Shown piece by piece: positions 1 through 6,005 of a DNA stretch of 7,557 nucleotides; position 1 is the stretch's first letter; each line of letters begins with the position of its first letter. The position numbers were made by a program, and so were the translations under genes. The stretch is from positions 1-7,557 of the forward strand of contig JADFXZ010000108.1 of the NCBI GenBank assembly GCA_015233265.1. Reading direction: 5' to 3'. A model generated the notes under the pieces. It was not told the DNA's origin and ran no database searches. It saw only the letters and a list, made by a program, of their open reading frames with translations. Source of the stretch: Nitrospirota bacterium. Lineage in GTDB: Bacteria > Nitrospirota > Thermodesulfovibrionia > Thermodesulfovibrionales > Magnetobacteriaceae.

Positions 1-1
1 C

Positions 2-742
2 AGGTATTTTAGTCTGGAAGTTACTCCCGATGTTGCCATATGTGACACGCAAGTAGGGCAGTTTTTTATGATTAAGCCGGGGGATTCCATTGACCCGCTG
101 CTTTTGAGGCCATTTAGTTTCCTTTCATATAATAAACATGGAGGGAAGCATCCAAATGGTTCTCTCGTGTTTGTCATAGACGCGATAGGGAAGGGTACGA
201 ATATTCTAAAGCGCCTTGCCGTTGGGACGAGATTAAGTGTTATCGGTCCGCTTGGGCGGGGTTTTCCACCGGTTTCAGGGGATGAGAAACTCCTCGTCGC
301 AGCCGGAGGTATCGGCATAGCCTCTGTTTTAGGTCTTACCAAGGTGTATAAGGGTGAGAAGTTTTTTTATGGTGTCAGAACTAAGGACCAGATGCCAGAC
401 ATTGAATGGTTCAAATACACTAAAGGTAATATGCACATAGCATGCGACGACGGCTCAATTGGAGACAAGGGCAGTGTTCTTGAATTATTAGAAACGCATA
501 TTTATCAACTCAGGCAATCTTACAGCGGCAAGATAAAGATTTACGCCTGCGGCCCGCATGGCATGTATAAGGCAATGGCTAAAATGAACCTTGACGCTGA
601 GATTTATGTATCTCTGGAGACACCAATGGCCTGCGGCGTGGGGACGTGTCTGGGTTGCGCGGTGCAGACTACGTCCGGCCTGCAGATGGTATGTAAGGAC
701 GGGCCGGTCTTTAATCTTAAAGAGATTATTTGGGACGGGTAG
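2..742 (+). CDS. pyrK: Dihydroorotate dehydrogenase B, electron-transfer subunit PyrK (5'-truncated)
   Basis: PyrK passes electrons from dihydroorotate, oxidised by PyrD, through FAD and a [2Fe-2S] cluster to NAD+ in pyrimidine synthesis. The frame is open from the first full codon and reads a plausible family N-terminus (RYFSLEV, then VGQFFMIKPG), so the ATG at 68 is internal and the true start lies upstream of the window. Visible in order: the FAD-binding RPFS motif (about 110-121), GPLGRGF, the nucleotide-binding AAGGIGIAS (about 299-325), ACGPHGM (about 545-565), and the C-terminal cluster ligands in a CX4CX2CX11C pattern, with Cys codons at 632, 647, 656 and 692. The window holds 246 codons plus the stop, so roughly 10-40 residues are probably missing. 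pyrD follows after 7 nt, as expected for the PyrK2-PyrD2 complex. The family is clear; only the start is unknown. Confidence 0.96.
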   Translation, partial: RYFSLEVTPDVAICDTQVGQFFMIKPGDSIDPLLLRPFSFLSYNKHGGKHPNGSLVFVIDAIGKGTNILKRLAVGTRLSVIGPLGRGFPPVSGDEKLLVAAGGIGIASVLGLTKVYKGEKFFYGVRTKDQMPDIEWFKYTKGNMHIACDDGSIGDKGSVLELLETHIYQLRQSYSGKIKIYACGPHGMYKAMAKMNLDAEIYVSLETPMACGVGTCLGCAVQTTSGLQMVCKDGPVFNLKEIIWDG

Positions 743-749
743 GGTGGTA

Positions 750-1658
750 GTGAACTTAAGTGTCAACATTGGCGGCATTCAGCTTAAAAACCCCGTCATA
801 ACGGCCTCGGGCACGTTTGGCTATGGGGTGGAATATGCGGAGTTTTTTGACCTTAATCAGATTGGCGCGATAACGGTTAAGGGTCTGTCCCCGCGCCCTG
901 CTGAGGGCAACGCACCCGGGCGCATCTGGGAGACCCCGTGCGGGATGCTCAACGCCATTGGTCTGCAGAACATTGGCATCGATGCCTTCATAAAAGATAA
1001 ACTCCCGCAACTAAGACAGTATGACACGAAGATAATAGCGAATTTCTTTGGCGACACTATAGAGGAATACGCCGAGGCCGCCGCTGCCCTCAGCGCAGCA
1101 GATGGGGTAGCAGCCCTCGAGATGAACATCTCATGTCCTAATAAGCATGCCGGATGGATTGCCTTTGGCACTGACCCGGCGCTCACTGAAAAGGTGGTGG
1201 CGGCTGCCCGCGCGGCAACTAAGCTGCCGTTGATAGTAAAGCTCTCGCCAAACGTAGCGTCAATTGCCGGGATGGCAGTGGCCGGTGAAAACGGCGGCGC
1301 CGATGCACTGTCAGTAATCAACACCATCACAGGCATGGCTGTTGACATAGAGACACGCCGCCCGCGGCTTTCAAACATTGTTGGCGGACTTTCCGGGCCT
1401 GCCATAAGACCAATTGCTGTGAGGATGGTATATCAGGCGGCAAGGGCGGTAAAAATCCCCATCATAGGCATGGGCGGGATAATGACCGGCACTGACGCGG
1501 TTGAATTTATCCTGGCAGGGGCAAGCGCCATTGCCGTTGGGACGGCGAATTTCGTAAACCCTGCCGCATGCCTCGAAATACTAGGTGGTATTAAGGACTA
1601 TATGGAAAGACATAAAATAGACGACATCAATACACTGGTAGGGGGGATTATATGTTAA
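750..1658 (+). CDS. pyrD: Dihydroorotate dehydrogenase B, catalytic subunit PyrD (class 1B)
   Basis: PyrD is the cytosolic FMN enzyme that oxidises dihydroorotate to orotate, using PyrK as electron outlet. I chose the GTG at 750, which gives MNLSVNIGG, the usual family start, and 302 residues. A GTG at 744 would add two residues. GGGTAGGG lies just upstream. The frame stays open back into pyrK (ATG at 591), but that stretch encodes PyrK in another frame and is not homologous sequence. Visible: KNPVITASGTFGYG near the N-terminus, the catalytic Cys129 in NISCPN, VKLSPNV, NTITGM, GGLSGPAIRP and the C-terminal phosphate-binding GMGGI and AVGTANF. Cys rather than Ser at the active base marks class 1, and the adjacent pyrK marks 1B. 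The loop after Cys129 reads KHAGW where VKxGG is usual. The stop overlaps the next start by 7 nt. Confidence 0.96.
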   Translation: MNLSVNIGGIQLKNPVITASGTFGYGVEYAEFFDLNQIGAITVKGLSPRPAEGNAPGRIWETPCGMLNAIGLQNIGIDAFIKDKLPQLRQYDTKIIANFFGDTIEEYAEAAAALSAADGVAALEMNISCPNKHAGWIAFGTDPALTEKVVAAARAATKLPLIVKLSPNVASIAGMAVAGENGGADALSVINTITGMAVDIETRRPRLSNIVGGLSGPAIRPIAVRMVYQAARAVKIPIIGMGGIMTGTDAVEFILAGASAIAVGTANFVNPAACLEILGGIKDYMERHKIDDINTLVGGIIC

Positions 1659-2428
1659 CAGCGACTCTTATGACAGATTTTGGCCTTGTCGATACATTTA
1701 TTGCCCAAATGAAGGGCGTCATGTTGTCAATTAATCCTCAGATCAACATAGTCGATATGACACACTCGATAGAGCCGTTTAATATCAGGCATGGGGCGGT
1801 TGCCCTAGGGATGAGTTACAAGTATTTCCCCGCTGGGACTATTCATGTAGCTGTCGTCGACCCTGGCGTTGGCTCAAGCCGTCGGGGGATTGTCGTCGAC
1901 GGCGGGAAATACCGCTTTATAGGGCCTGACAACGGGATTTTCAGCGTAATATTTTCCGAGATCAAGACTACTACGGTCTATCACATCACTGAGCCGCGCT
2001 GTTACCGCAATCCAACCGGGGCAACATTCCATGGGCGCGATGTATTTGCCCCCACGGCGGCGTTGATTTCTCTGGGGATGCGCCCCCAAGAGGTTGGCCC
2101 GCCTGTCAGCGATTATAATTTCTTTGACATCACGCCTCCGTCAAAAACGGCAGTCAGCTCGATAACCGGTGAAGTCCTCTACATAGACAGATTTGGCAAT
2201 GTCATCACCAATATCACGGCTGAGTTTATCACCGGCTGCGGCTTTAAGTTGGAGGGACGCCTTGTGTCGCTTAAAGAAAATTATGCGCAGGGGCAGCAAG
2301 GGCAGCTCCATGCCCTCATCAACAGCGACGGCTATCTTGAGCTTTTCGTCAAACAAGGGACAGCTGTGCCGAGTTCGTTGTCAGGCATAAGGTCTGGTCA
2401 GACATTAACACTTGAGTTGTCAGATTAA
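1652..2428 (+). CDS. S-adenosylmethionine hydrolase, DUF62 (SAM hydroxide adenosyltransferase) family
   Basis: Characterised family members cleave S-adenosylmethionine with water to adenosine and methionine, and they are structural relatives of the fluorinase. The 258-residue protein has the family's usual length and two-domain plan: an N-terminal alpha/beta domain with LMTDFG (Asp9), VVDPGVGSSRR, GPDNG (91-95) and FHGRDVFAP, then a C-terminal beta domain with YIDRFGNVITNI. The Asp-Arg-His triad described for the archaeal enzyme is present as Asp70, Arg77 and His127. The start ATG lies inside the end of pyrD (ATGTTAA, 1652-1658), with AGGGGGG at 1640-1646 as ribosome binding site, so translation is probably coupled to pyrD. 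Its physiological role is not settled. Trimming excess SAM or supplying adenosine are possibilities, and the link to pyrimidine genes is only positional. No terminator follows. Confidence 0.93.
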   Translation: MLTATLMTDFGLVDTFIAQMKGVMLSINPQINIVDMTHSIEPFNIRHGAVALGMSYKYFPAGTIHVAVVDPGVGSSRRGIVVDGGKYRFIGPDNGIFSVIFSEIKTTTVYHITEPRCYRNPTGATFHGRDVFAPTAALISLGMRPQEVGPPVSDYNFFDITPPSKTAVSSITGEVLYIDRFGNVITNITAEFITGCGFKLEGRLVSLKENYAQGQQGQLHALINSDGYLELFVKQGTAVPSSLSGIRSGQTLTLELSD

Positions 2429-2433
2429 TCTGA
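2420..2433. repeat. 14-bp perfect palindrome over two overlapping, opposed stop codons
   Basis: TCAGATTAATCTGA reads the same on both strands. Its central TTAA holds the TAA stop of the SAM hydrolase gene (plus strand, 2426-2428) and the TAA stop of the membrane protein gene (minus strand, 2425-2427). As RNA it could fold only to a 5-bp stem with a 4-nt loop, and no T-tract follows on either strand, so it does not look like an efficient intrinsic terminator. It may be a protein site, a weak bidirectional hairpin, or chance. Confidence 0.5.
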
Positions 2434-3702
2434 GTTACTAAGCTCAGGCACACGGTAGTATCCCATGTCTATAGCACGCAGTAGAATCATGCGTGCCTTA
2501 ATCTGGTCGGGATGGGCCAGGCCCCGGTCTTTATTGACTTGGAAATAGAGGAATCCCCGTTTAAGCAATGTGCGCAGGGTTGAGATTTTTTCATAATTCA
2601 GGTAAAACGCTGTACAGTTAAACACGATTGCGGCGGCCAACCCCACGTAAAAGAATTTTTGAACCGTTTCAGGCTCAAGTGTTTCGATGAGGGCAAGGTA
2701 GCAGATAATAAGGAGCAGAGCTGACATGATTATATAGCGCGTTGTGAGGGCATTGGTAAGGCCAAGACCGCTCCTTGCGGCAGCTGTGACCGCCTCAGAT
2801 AGTAAAATAAAGACAAAAAACGAATAAAGAGAGGTATTGCGCAGGTAATATTTTCTTATCGAGAGAAAAATGAAAAAGGCAAATATCAACGCCCCCAGTG
2901 TTAGCGGCAGGTAAAGCGCCGGTGAGAATGTCTCTAAGGTATCCATTTTGGAAGGAATGTAGAGGATATTGCCTAAGAGCATGATAAAATAAACGGCGGC
3001 GGCTGTTGGTTGCGTTGTCAGTGTCTTGATTATACTTGGATGGTTTAGCGGCTGGCTATAGCCATGGAAATAAATCAGGCAATTTATGACCATGATTAAA
3101 ATCCAGATTATCAGGAGTTTAAACCTTTTGTGTGTTAACAGCGGCACTACCCCGGCGACAAAACACAGTATACCGTTACCACTTGTAAATGTTGAGATTG
3201 TGGCAAGTACTGCCGCTAAAATAAAATATTTGGAAGCGTCTCTGGACAGATAACTCAGTGCCGTAAAGGCAAATAACAGCGCATAAAAGGTTTGAATTGA
3301 GCACATAGCAAAAAAAATAGCGCCGAAATACTGCGGCTCAAAAAGTATGAAGATGACCGGTGTAAACCAGAGAGGATTGCGCCTGTTATGCGATAAATAG
3401 ATGACTATTAAGATGCCAATAATGCCTATATTGCCAATCATCAGGAGTGTCTTAAAGTTGATTGTGCGCAGCAGATAGTGTTGCGCAAGGACGACCAGCC
3501 GAGTGAGGACGATTCTGTGTTCGTTGTGTTGAGAGAAGATAAGGGCAACCCTGTCATGGAAAGCAGAGACCTCGTAATAGTGATTCAGGAAATCGAGGAC
3601 GGCCTCAAAATCGTCGGAGATAGGGATGTTGCTGCCGTATTTAAGTACGAAAAAATAGTAAAACCCTATTGGCAGCGCTGAGAGTGTAACCAGGACAATC
3701 AT
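2425..3702 (-). CDS. Polytopic membrane protein of unknown function, possibly GT-C glycosyltransferase-like
   Basis: I do not recognise a characterised gene. The 425-residue product is very hydrophobic, with about ten to twelve likely membrane segments (near 1-20, 85-103, 112-133, 136-151, 158-172, 176-190, 195-212, 234-250, 262-282, 291-303, 323-339 and 350-368) and a polar basic C-terminal tail of about 55 residues. After the first segment comes a predicted external loop with an acidic pair (Asp30-Asp31, in SDDFE) and a polar motif SQHNEHR (57-63). SGNG (174-177) and an ARSGLG...TTRY stretch (309-323) are other motif-like spots. An acidic pair after TM1 in a many-pass protein resembles GT-C enzymes that use lipid-linked sugars, but this is inference. 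The ATG at 3702 is the first available start: a stop lies two codons upstream, and no Shine-Dalgarno is visible. It follows rnhB by 36 nt at the distal end of the ribosomal operon and converges on the SAM hydrolase gene. Spot counts at 2821-2880 and 3301-3360 give about 39% GC, against about 60% in a pyrD sample, so separate acquisition is possible. Confidence 0.8.
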   Translation of the reverse strand: MIVLVTLSALPIGFYYFFVLKYGSNIPISDDFEAVLDFLNHYYEVSAFHDRVALIFSQHNEHRIVLTRLVVLAQHYLLRTINFKTLLMIGNIGIIGILIVIYLSHNRRNPLWFTPVIFILFEPQYFGAIFFAMCSIQTFYALLFAFTALSYLSRDASKYFILAAVLATISTFTSGNGILCFVAGVVPLLTHKRFKLLIIWILIMVINCLIYFHGYSQPLNHPSIIKTLTTQPTAAAVYFIMLLGNILYIPSKMDTLETFSPALYLPLTLGALIFAFFIFLSIRKYYLRNTSLYSFFVFILLSEAVTAAARSGLGLTNALTTRYIIMSALLLIICYLALIETLEPETVQKFFYVGLAAAIVFNCTAFYLNYEKISTLRTLLKRGFLYFQVNKDRGLAHPDQIKARMILLRAIDMGYYRVPELSNSD

Positions 3703-3722
3703 AAGCTATGATACCAGCTTAT
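3701..3722 (-). promoter_or_regulatory. Hairpin covering the start of the membrane protein gene
   Basis: ATAAGCT (3701-3707) and AGCTTAT (3716-3722) form a perfect 7-bp stem around an 8-nt loop in the rnhB-membrane gene spacer. On the minus-strand transcript the 3' arm runs into the first two bases of the ATG at 3702-3700. There is no purine-rich ribosome binding site upstream and no T-tract, so it is not a standard terminator. It could damp initiation or mark an mRNA end. Function is unproven. Confidence 0.35.
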
Positions 3723-3738
3723 TCGACAAGCGTGCGCC

Positions 3739-4359
3739 TTACTGAAACCTGAGTCTCAGGACAGATACCGGAGAGAAGGTCTTCCTGTGAGCAGCGCAGG
3801 GGCCATAGGCCTCAAGCCTTTCCATATGTTCTTTAGTGCCGTAGCCCTTGTGAGCAATGAAATTGTACTGTGGATATTGCTCATGAACCGAGGCCATTAT
3901 AGAGTCGCGCAAGTGTTTGGCAATTATCGAGGCCGCGGCAATGGACGCACTCTTAGTGTCGCCCTTGATGATGGCGGCTTGGCTGCAGGCAACCGCGGGC
4001 AGCGTAAGGGCATCTATAAGCAGCATGTCTGGCCGGATGTTGAGATCTGATACGGCCTCTGTCTTGGCAGACTTCGTTGCGTTTAATATATTAATCCTGT
4101 CTATCTCCGGGGCCTCTACAATGCCAATGCCTATAGAGAGCGCATTATACAATATTTCATAGAACAGGCGATGCCTATAGGCGGCAGTGAGTTTTTTTGA
4201 GTCATCTACTCCGTCAATCTCATGGGCCGGGTTAAGCACTACCGCGGCGGCAACCACAGGGCCTGCAAGCGGCCCCCGGCCAGCCTCGTCTACACCGGCA
4301 ATCAGCTTAACGACAGCCCCGCGATGTTGCTCGTCGAAGGCATAGAGGCCCGTTGTCAT
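3739..4359 (-). CDS. rnhB: Ribonuclease HII
   Basis: RNase HII cuts RNA in RNA-DNA hybrids and starts removal of single ribonucleotides misincorporated into DNA. The 206-residue protein shows the family signature IAGVDEAGRGPLAGP near the N-terminus. The four metal-binding acidic residues are present: Asp24 and Glu25, Asp116 (LLIDAL) and Asp134 (KGDTKS). The 18-residue spacing of the last two matches E. coli RnhB (Asp108 and Asp126). DDSKKL (52-57) and SIAAASIIAK (139-148) are also typical. The ATG at 4359 gives about 18 residues before the core, common in the family. It begins 7 nt after the rplS stop with no clear Shine-Dalgarno, which suggests translation by reinitiation from rplS. rnhB after rplS is a frequent bacterial arrangement. 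Confidence 0.96.
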   Translation of the reverse strand: MTTGLYAFDEQHRGAVVKLIAGVDEAGRGPLAGPVVAAAVVLNPAHEIDGVDDSKKLTAAYRHRLFYEILYNALSIGIGIVEAPEIDRINILNATKSAKTEAVSDLNIRPDMLLIDALTLPAVACSQAAIIKGDTKSASIAAASIIAKHLRDSIMASVHEQYPQYNFIAHKGYGTKEHMERLEAYGPCAAHRKTFSPVSVLRLRFQ

Positions 4360-4366
4360 AGAGTTG

Positions 4367-4729
4367 TCATGCGGTGGTCTTTTTAAATTCGCGCGCCTTT
4401 TCCTTAATTTTAGCGTCCTTACCCTTTTTATGCCTGATGTAGTAGAGCTTGGCCTTTCTGACGTCGCCTCGTCTTACGACATCGATTTGCTTTATTATTG
4501 GTGAGTGAATCGGGAAAATCCTCTCAACACCGACGCCAAAGGACATCTTCCTCACTGTAACCATCTCGCGCACCCCTGCCCCCTTGCGCGCTATTACTAT
4601 ACCCTCATACGGCTGTATCCTCTCTTTGTCGCCTTCTACAACGCGCACATGTATCTTAACGGTGTCGCCTATGCTAAAGGCCGGGATCTCCTTTCTGAAA
4701 TTTTCCTCGAGTGCCGTTACTAAATTCAT
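4367..4729 (-). CDS. rplS: 50S ribosomal protein bL19
   Basis: bL19 sits at the interface of the 50S and 30S subunits. The 120-residue product covers the full family length. Recognisable stretches are GDTVKIHVRVVEG (about 22-34), QPYEGIVIARKG, TVRKMSFGVGVERIFPIHSP and VVRRGDVRKAKLYYIR, followed by a lysine-rich C-terminal tail (about 100-120). The ATG overlaps the trmD stop as ATGA (4729-4726), and a consensus AAGGAGG lies within the last codons of trmD. This gives bL19 the strongest ribosome binding site in the operon, fitting its need at ribosome stoichiometry while trmD upstream is needed at low level. rnhB follows after 7 nt. The call is secure. Confidence 0.97.
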   Translation of the reverse strand: MNLVTALEENFRKEIPAFSIGDTVKIHVRVVEGDKERIQPYEGIVIARKGAGVREMVTVRKMSFGVGVERIFPIHSPIIKQIDVVRRGDVRKAKLYYIRHKKGKDAKIKEKAREFKKTTA

Positions 4730-5454
4730 ACTTCCTCCTTGAGTTGTTCCATTATTTTATAATCATCTGCTGTGAGTATCGCGTCATCTATTAGCTCAGG
4801 CCTTTTCGACATCGTCCTTTTGAGTGCCTGCCGTCTTCGCCACTTTTCTATCTCCTTATGGTTGCCGCCCATCAAGACCTCCGGCACCCTCATGCCCATA
4901 AACTCAGCCGGGCGCGTGTAATGTGGATAATCCAGAAGCCCGCTCGTAAAGGACTCCTCTATATTTGAGCGCTCATCACCCAATACACCTGGCACCAGGC
5001 GCGCAACCGCGTCTATTATAACTAAAGCGGGCAGTTCTCCGCCAGTTAATATATAATCCCCTATGGAGATTTCCTCGTCTATCAAGAGATTAATTCTCTC
5101 ATCCCCACCTTCGTACCTGCCGCAAATCAGTACGACGCCGTCTTTCATCTGGGATAACTCATGGGCCTTGTCCTGGTCAAACGCCGTACCCTCAGGCGAA
5201 AGCAGTACAGTGTGCTTGATTTGAGTGCCTTTTACGTGGGTGAGGGCATTGTAGAGAGGGTCTATCCTCATCACCATCCCCGGGCCCCCTCCAAAAGGAT
5301 AGTCATCGACGCTTAAGTGCTTATCCGCCGTAAAATCTCGTATATTCGTAAGCTCTACCTCTATAAGGCCGCGCTCAATTGCCCTCTTTATAATGCTTTG
5401 CGTTATATAAAAGTCAATCATTCTGGGGAAAATCGTAAGCACATCGAACTTCAC
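4726..5454 (-). CDS. trmD: tRNA (guanine37-N1)-methyltransferase TrmD
   Basis: TrmD uses S-adenosylmethionine to methylate G37 next to the anticodon in tRNAs reading CNN-type codons, which prevents +1 frameshifting. It acts as a dimer with a deep trefoil knot. The 242-residue product has the typical length. Visible: FDVLTIFP at the N-terminus, DDYPFGGGPGMVM (50-62), and the knot segments LSPEGTAFDQ (85-94), CGRYEGGDERI (111-121) and ISIGDYILTGGELPAL (129-144). Then come the flexible linker and GLLDYPHYTRP with Asp175, the likely catalytic aspartate by alignment with the Haemophilus enzyme. Residue 117 is Gly where Val or Ile is usual. The start codon is GTG, overlapping the rimM stop as GTGA (5451-5454), with GGAGGG 9 nt upstream. 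A GTG start and coupling to rimM fit low-level production. Confidence 0.96.
   Translation of the reverse strand: MKFDVLTIFPRMIDFYITQSIIKRAIERGLIEVELTNIRDFTADKHLSVDDYPFGGGPGMVMRIDPLYNALTHVKGTQIKHTVLLSPEGTAFDQDKAHELSQMKDGVVLICGRYEGGDERINLLIDEEISIGDYILTGGELPALVIIDAVARLVPGVLGDERSNIEESFTSGLLDYPHYTRPAEFMGMRVPEVLMGGNHKEIEKWRRRQALKRTMSKRPELIDDAILTADDYKIMEQLKEEV
4734..4740 (-). promoter_or_regulatory. Strong Shine-Dalgarno of rplS, inside the end of trmD
   Basis: AAGGAGG lies 4 nt before the rplS ATG and is encoded by the Lys-Glu-Glu codons at the TrmD C-terminus. It is the best anti-16S match in the window. It allows ribosomes to load on rplS independently as well as by reinitiation across the ATGA overlap. 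Confidence 0.8.
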
Positions 5455-5939
5455 CCTAAAAGACCCTCCATGATCTCAATTTTCATGTAACCGCCCTCTA
5501 TGTTTATCTCTTTTACCACTTCGGCAATGGCCGGTATGAGGCATTCCCTGCCGTTGTACTGCAAGACATAGCAATCGTTTGCGGGGTAGGACTGTACGTC
5601 TGACACCTTGCCAAGAGTCTGCCCGTCAGCTGAGACAACATCGAGGCCGATTATGTCGTCTATGTAGTATTGGCCTTCCTCGAGAGGGGGAAGCTCAACA
5701 CCCTCCGCCTCCATCGACATGCCGTTGAAACGGATGGCCTCTTCGGGTGAGTCTATGCCGTCGAATTTGAGGACTACGCAGTCTGGCCGGAATTTCTTCG
5801 ATGTTATGTGAAACGAATGACCACTGCCAGACAGTGTGACATCGTCGACAGACATGAGGGTCTCCTCAGAGATGCCAATAAGCTGTGCCTTGAGCTCTCC
5901 TTTGACGCCCCATGGTTTTATAATTCTGCCAATTAACAT
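5451..5939 (-). CDS. rimM: 16S rRNA processing / 30S maturation factor RimM
   Basis: RimM binds ribosomal protein uS19 and the 30S head during assembly and is needed for efficient 16S rRNA maturation. The 162-residue protein shows the N-terminal beta-barrel beginning MLIGRIIKPWGVKGELK (1-17), the linker LPPLEEGQYYIDDIIGL (about 83-99), and the C-terminal PRC-barrel with GKV, NDCYVL and LIPAIAEVVKEI, about full length for the family. The ATG at 5939 is preceded by AAAAGG about 9 nt away, inside a small AT-rich hairpin that may limit initiation. A 66-nt spacer separates it from khpA, the longest gap between rpsP and rnhB. Its stop overlaps the trmD start by 4 nt. The assignment is firm. Confidence 0.95.
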   Translation of the reverse strand: MLIGRIIKPWGVKGELKAQLIGISEETLMSVDDVTLSGSGHSFHITSKKFRPDCVVLKFDGIDSPEEAIRFNGMSMEAEGVELPPLEEGQYYIDDIIGLDVVSADGQTLGKVSDVQSYPANDCYVLQYNGRECLIPAIAEVVKEINIEGGYMKIEIMEGLLG

Positions 5940-5940
5940 G

Positions 5941-5961
5941 TTTTTACCTTTTAAGTAAAAA
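5941..5961 (-). promoter_or_regulatory. AT-rich hairpin holding the rimM ribosome binding site
   Basis: TTTTTAC (5941-5947) and GTAAAAA (5955-5961) are perfect 7-base inverted arms around a 7-base loop, ending one base before the rimM ATG. On the minus-strand mRNA the only purine-rich ribosome binding site, AAAAGG, spans loop and 3' arm. Most pairs are A-U, so the fold is weak. It could still lower rimM initiation or respond to temperature. Confidence 0.35.
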
Positions 5962-6000
5962 AATTGATAAAGGGCACACGCCGCTCAAACGCTGCCCCTT
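5957..6000 (-). terminator. Possible weak terminator or attenuator between khpA and rimM
   Basis: On the minus strand AAGGGGCA (6000-5993) can pair with TGCCCTT (5976-5970) with one bulged G and a 16-nt loop. A run of seven T (5963-5957) follows, but 6 nt beyond the stem. Long loop, bulge and displaced T-run make it a poor intrinsic terminator. Partial read-through would lower rimM-trmD relative to rpsP. The T-run is also one arm of the rimM hairpin, so the two structures sit back to back. Confidence 0.3.
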
Positions 6001-6005
6001 AAAGA

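Noticed and set aside
68..70. ATG at 68 as the pyrK start
   Set aside because: The frame is open to the window edge, and the codons before 68 read a typical PyrK N-terminal strand (VGQFFMIKPG continues across the ATG).
591..749. Upstream extension of pyrD from an ATG at 591
   Set aside because: This stretch encodes the iron-sulfur C-terminus of PyrK in another frame. The PyrD family sequence begins at MNLSVNIGG (GTG at 750).
857..1405. 182-codon open frame antisense to pyrD
   Set aside because: It lies wholly opposite a secure pyrD with conserved motifs. Its protein shows low-complexity Ala/Ser-rich sequence typical of a shadow of a GC-rich gene, and no family is recognisable.
3478..3681. 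67-codon plus-strand frame opposite the membrane protein N-terminus
   Set aside because: It is antisense to the conserved-looking SDDFE and SQHNEHR region, has no convincing ribosome binding site, and shows no recognisable domain.
3748..3760. Near-palindrome CCTGAG-T-CTCAGG near the end of rnhB
   Set aside because: It encodes the RnhB C-terminus (LRLRFQ), has a single-base centre that cannot form a normal hairpin loop, and has no T-tract after it.
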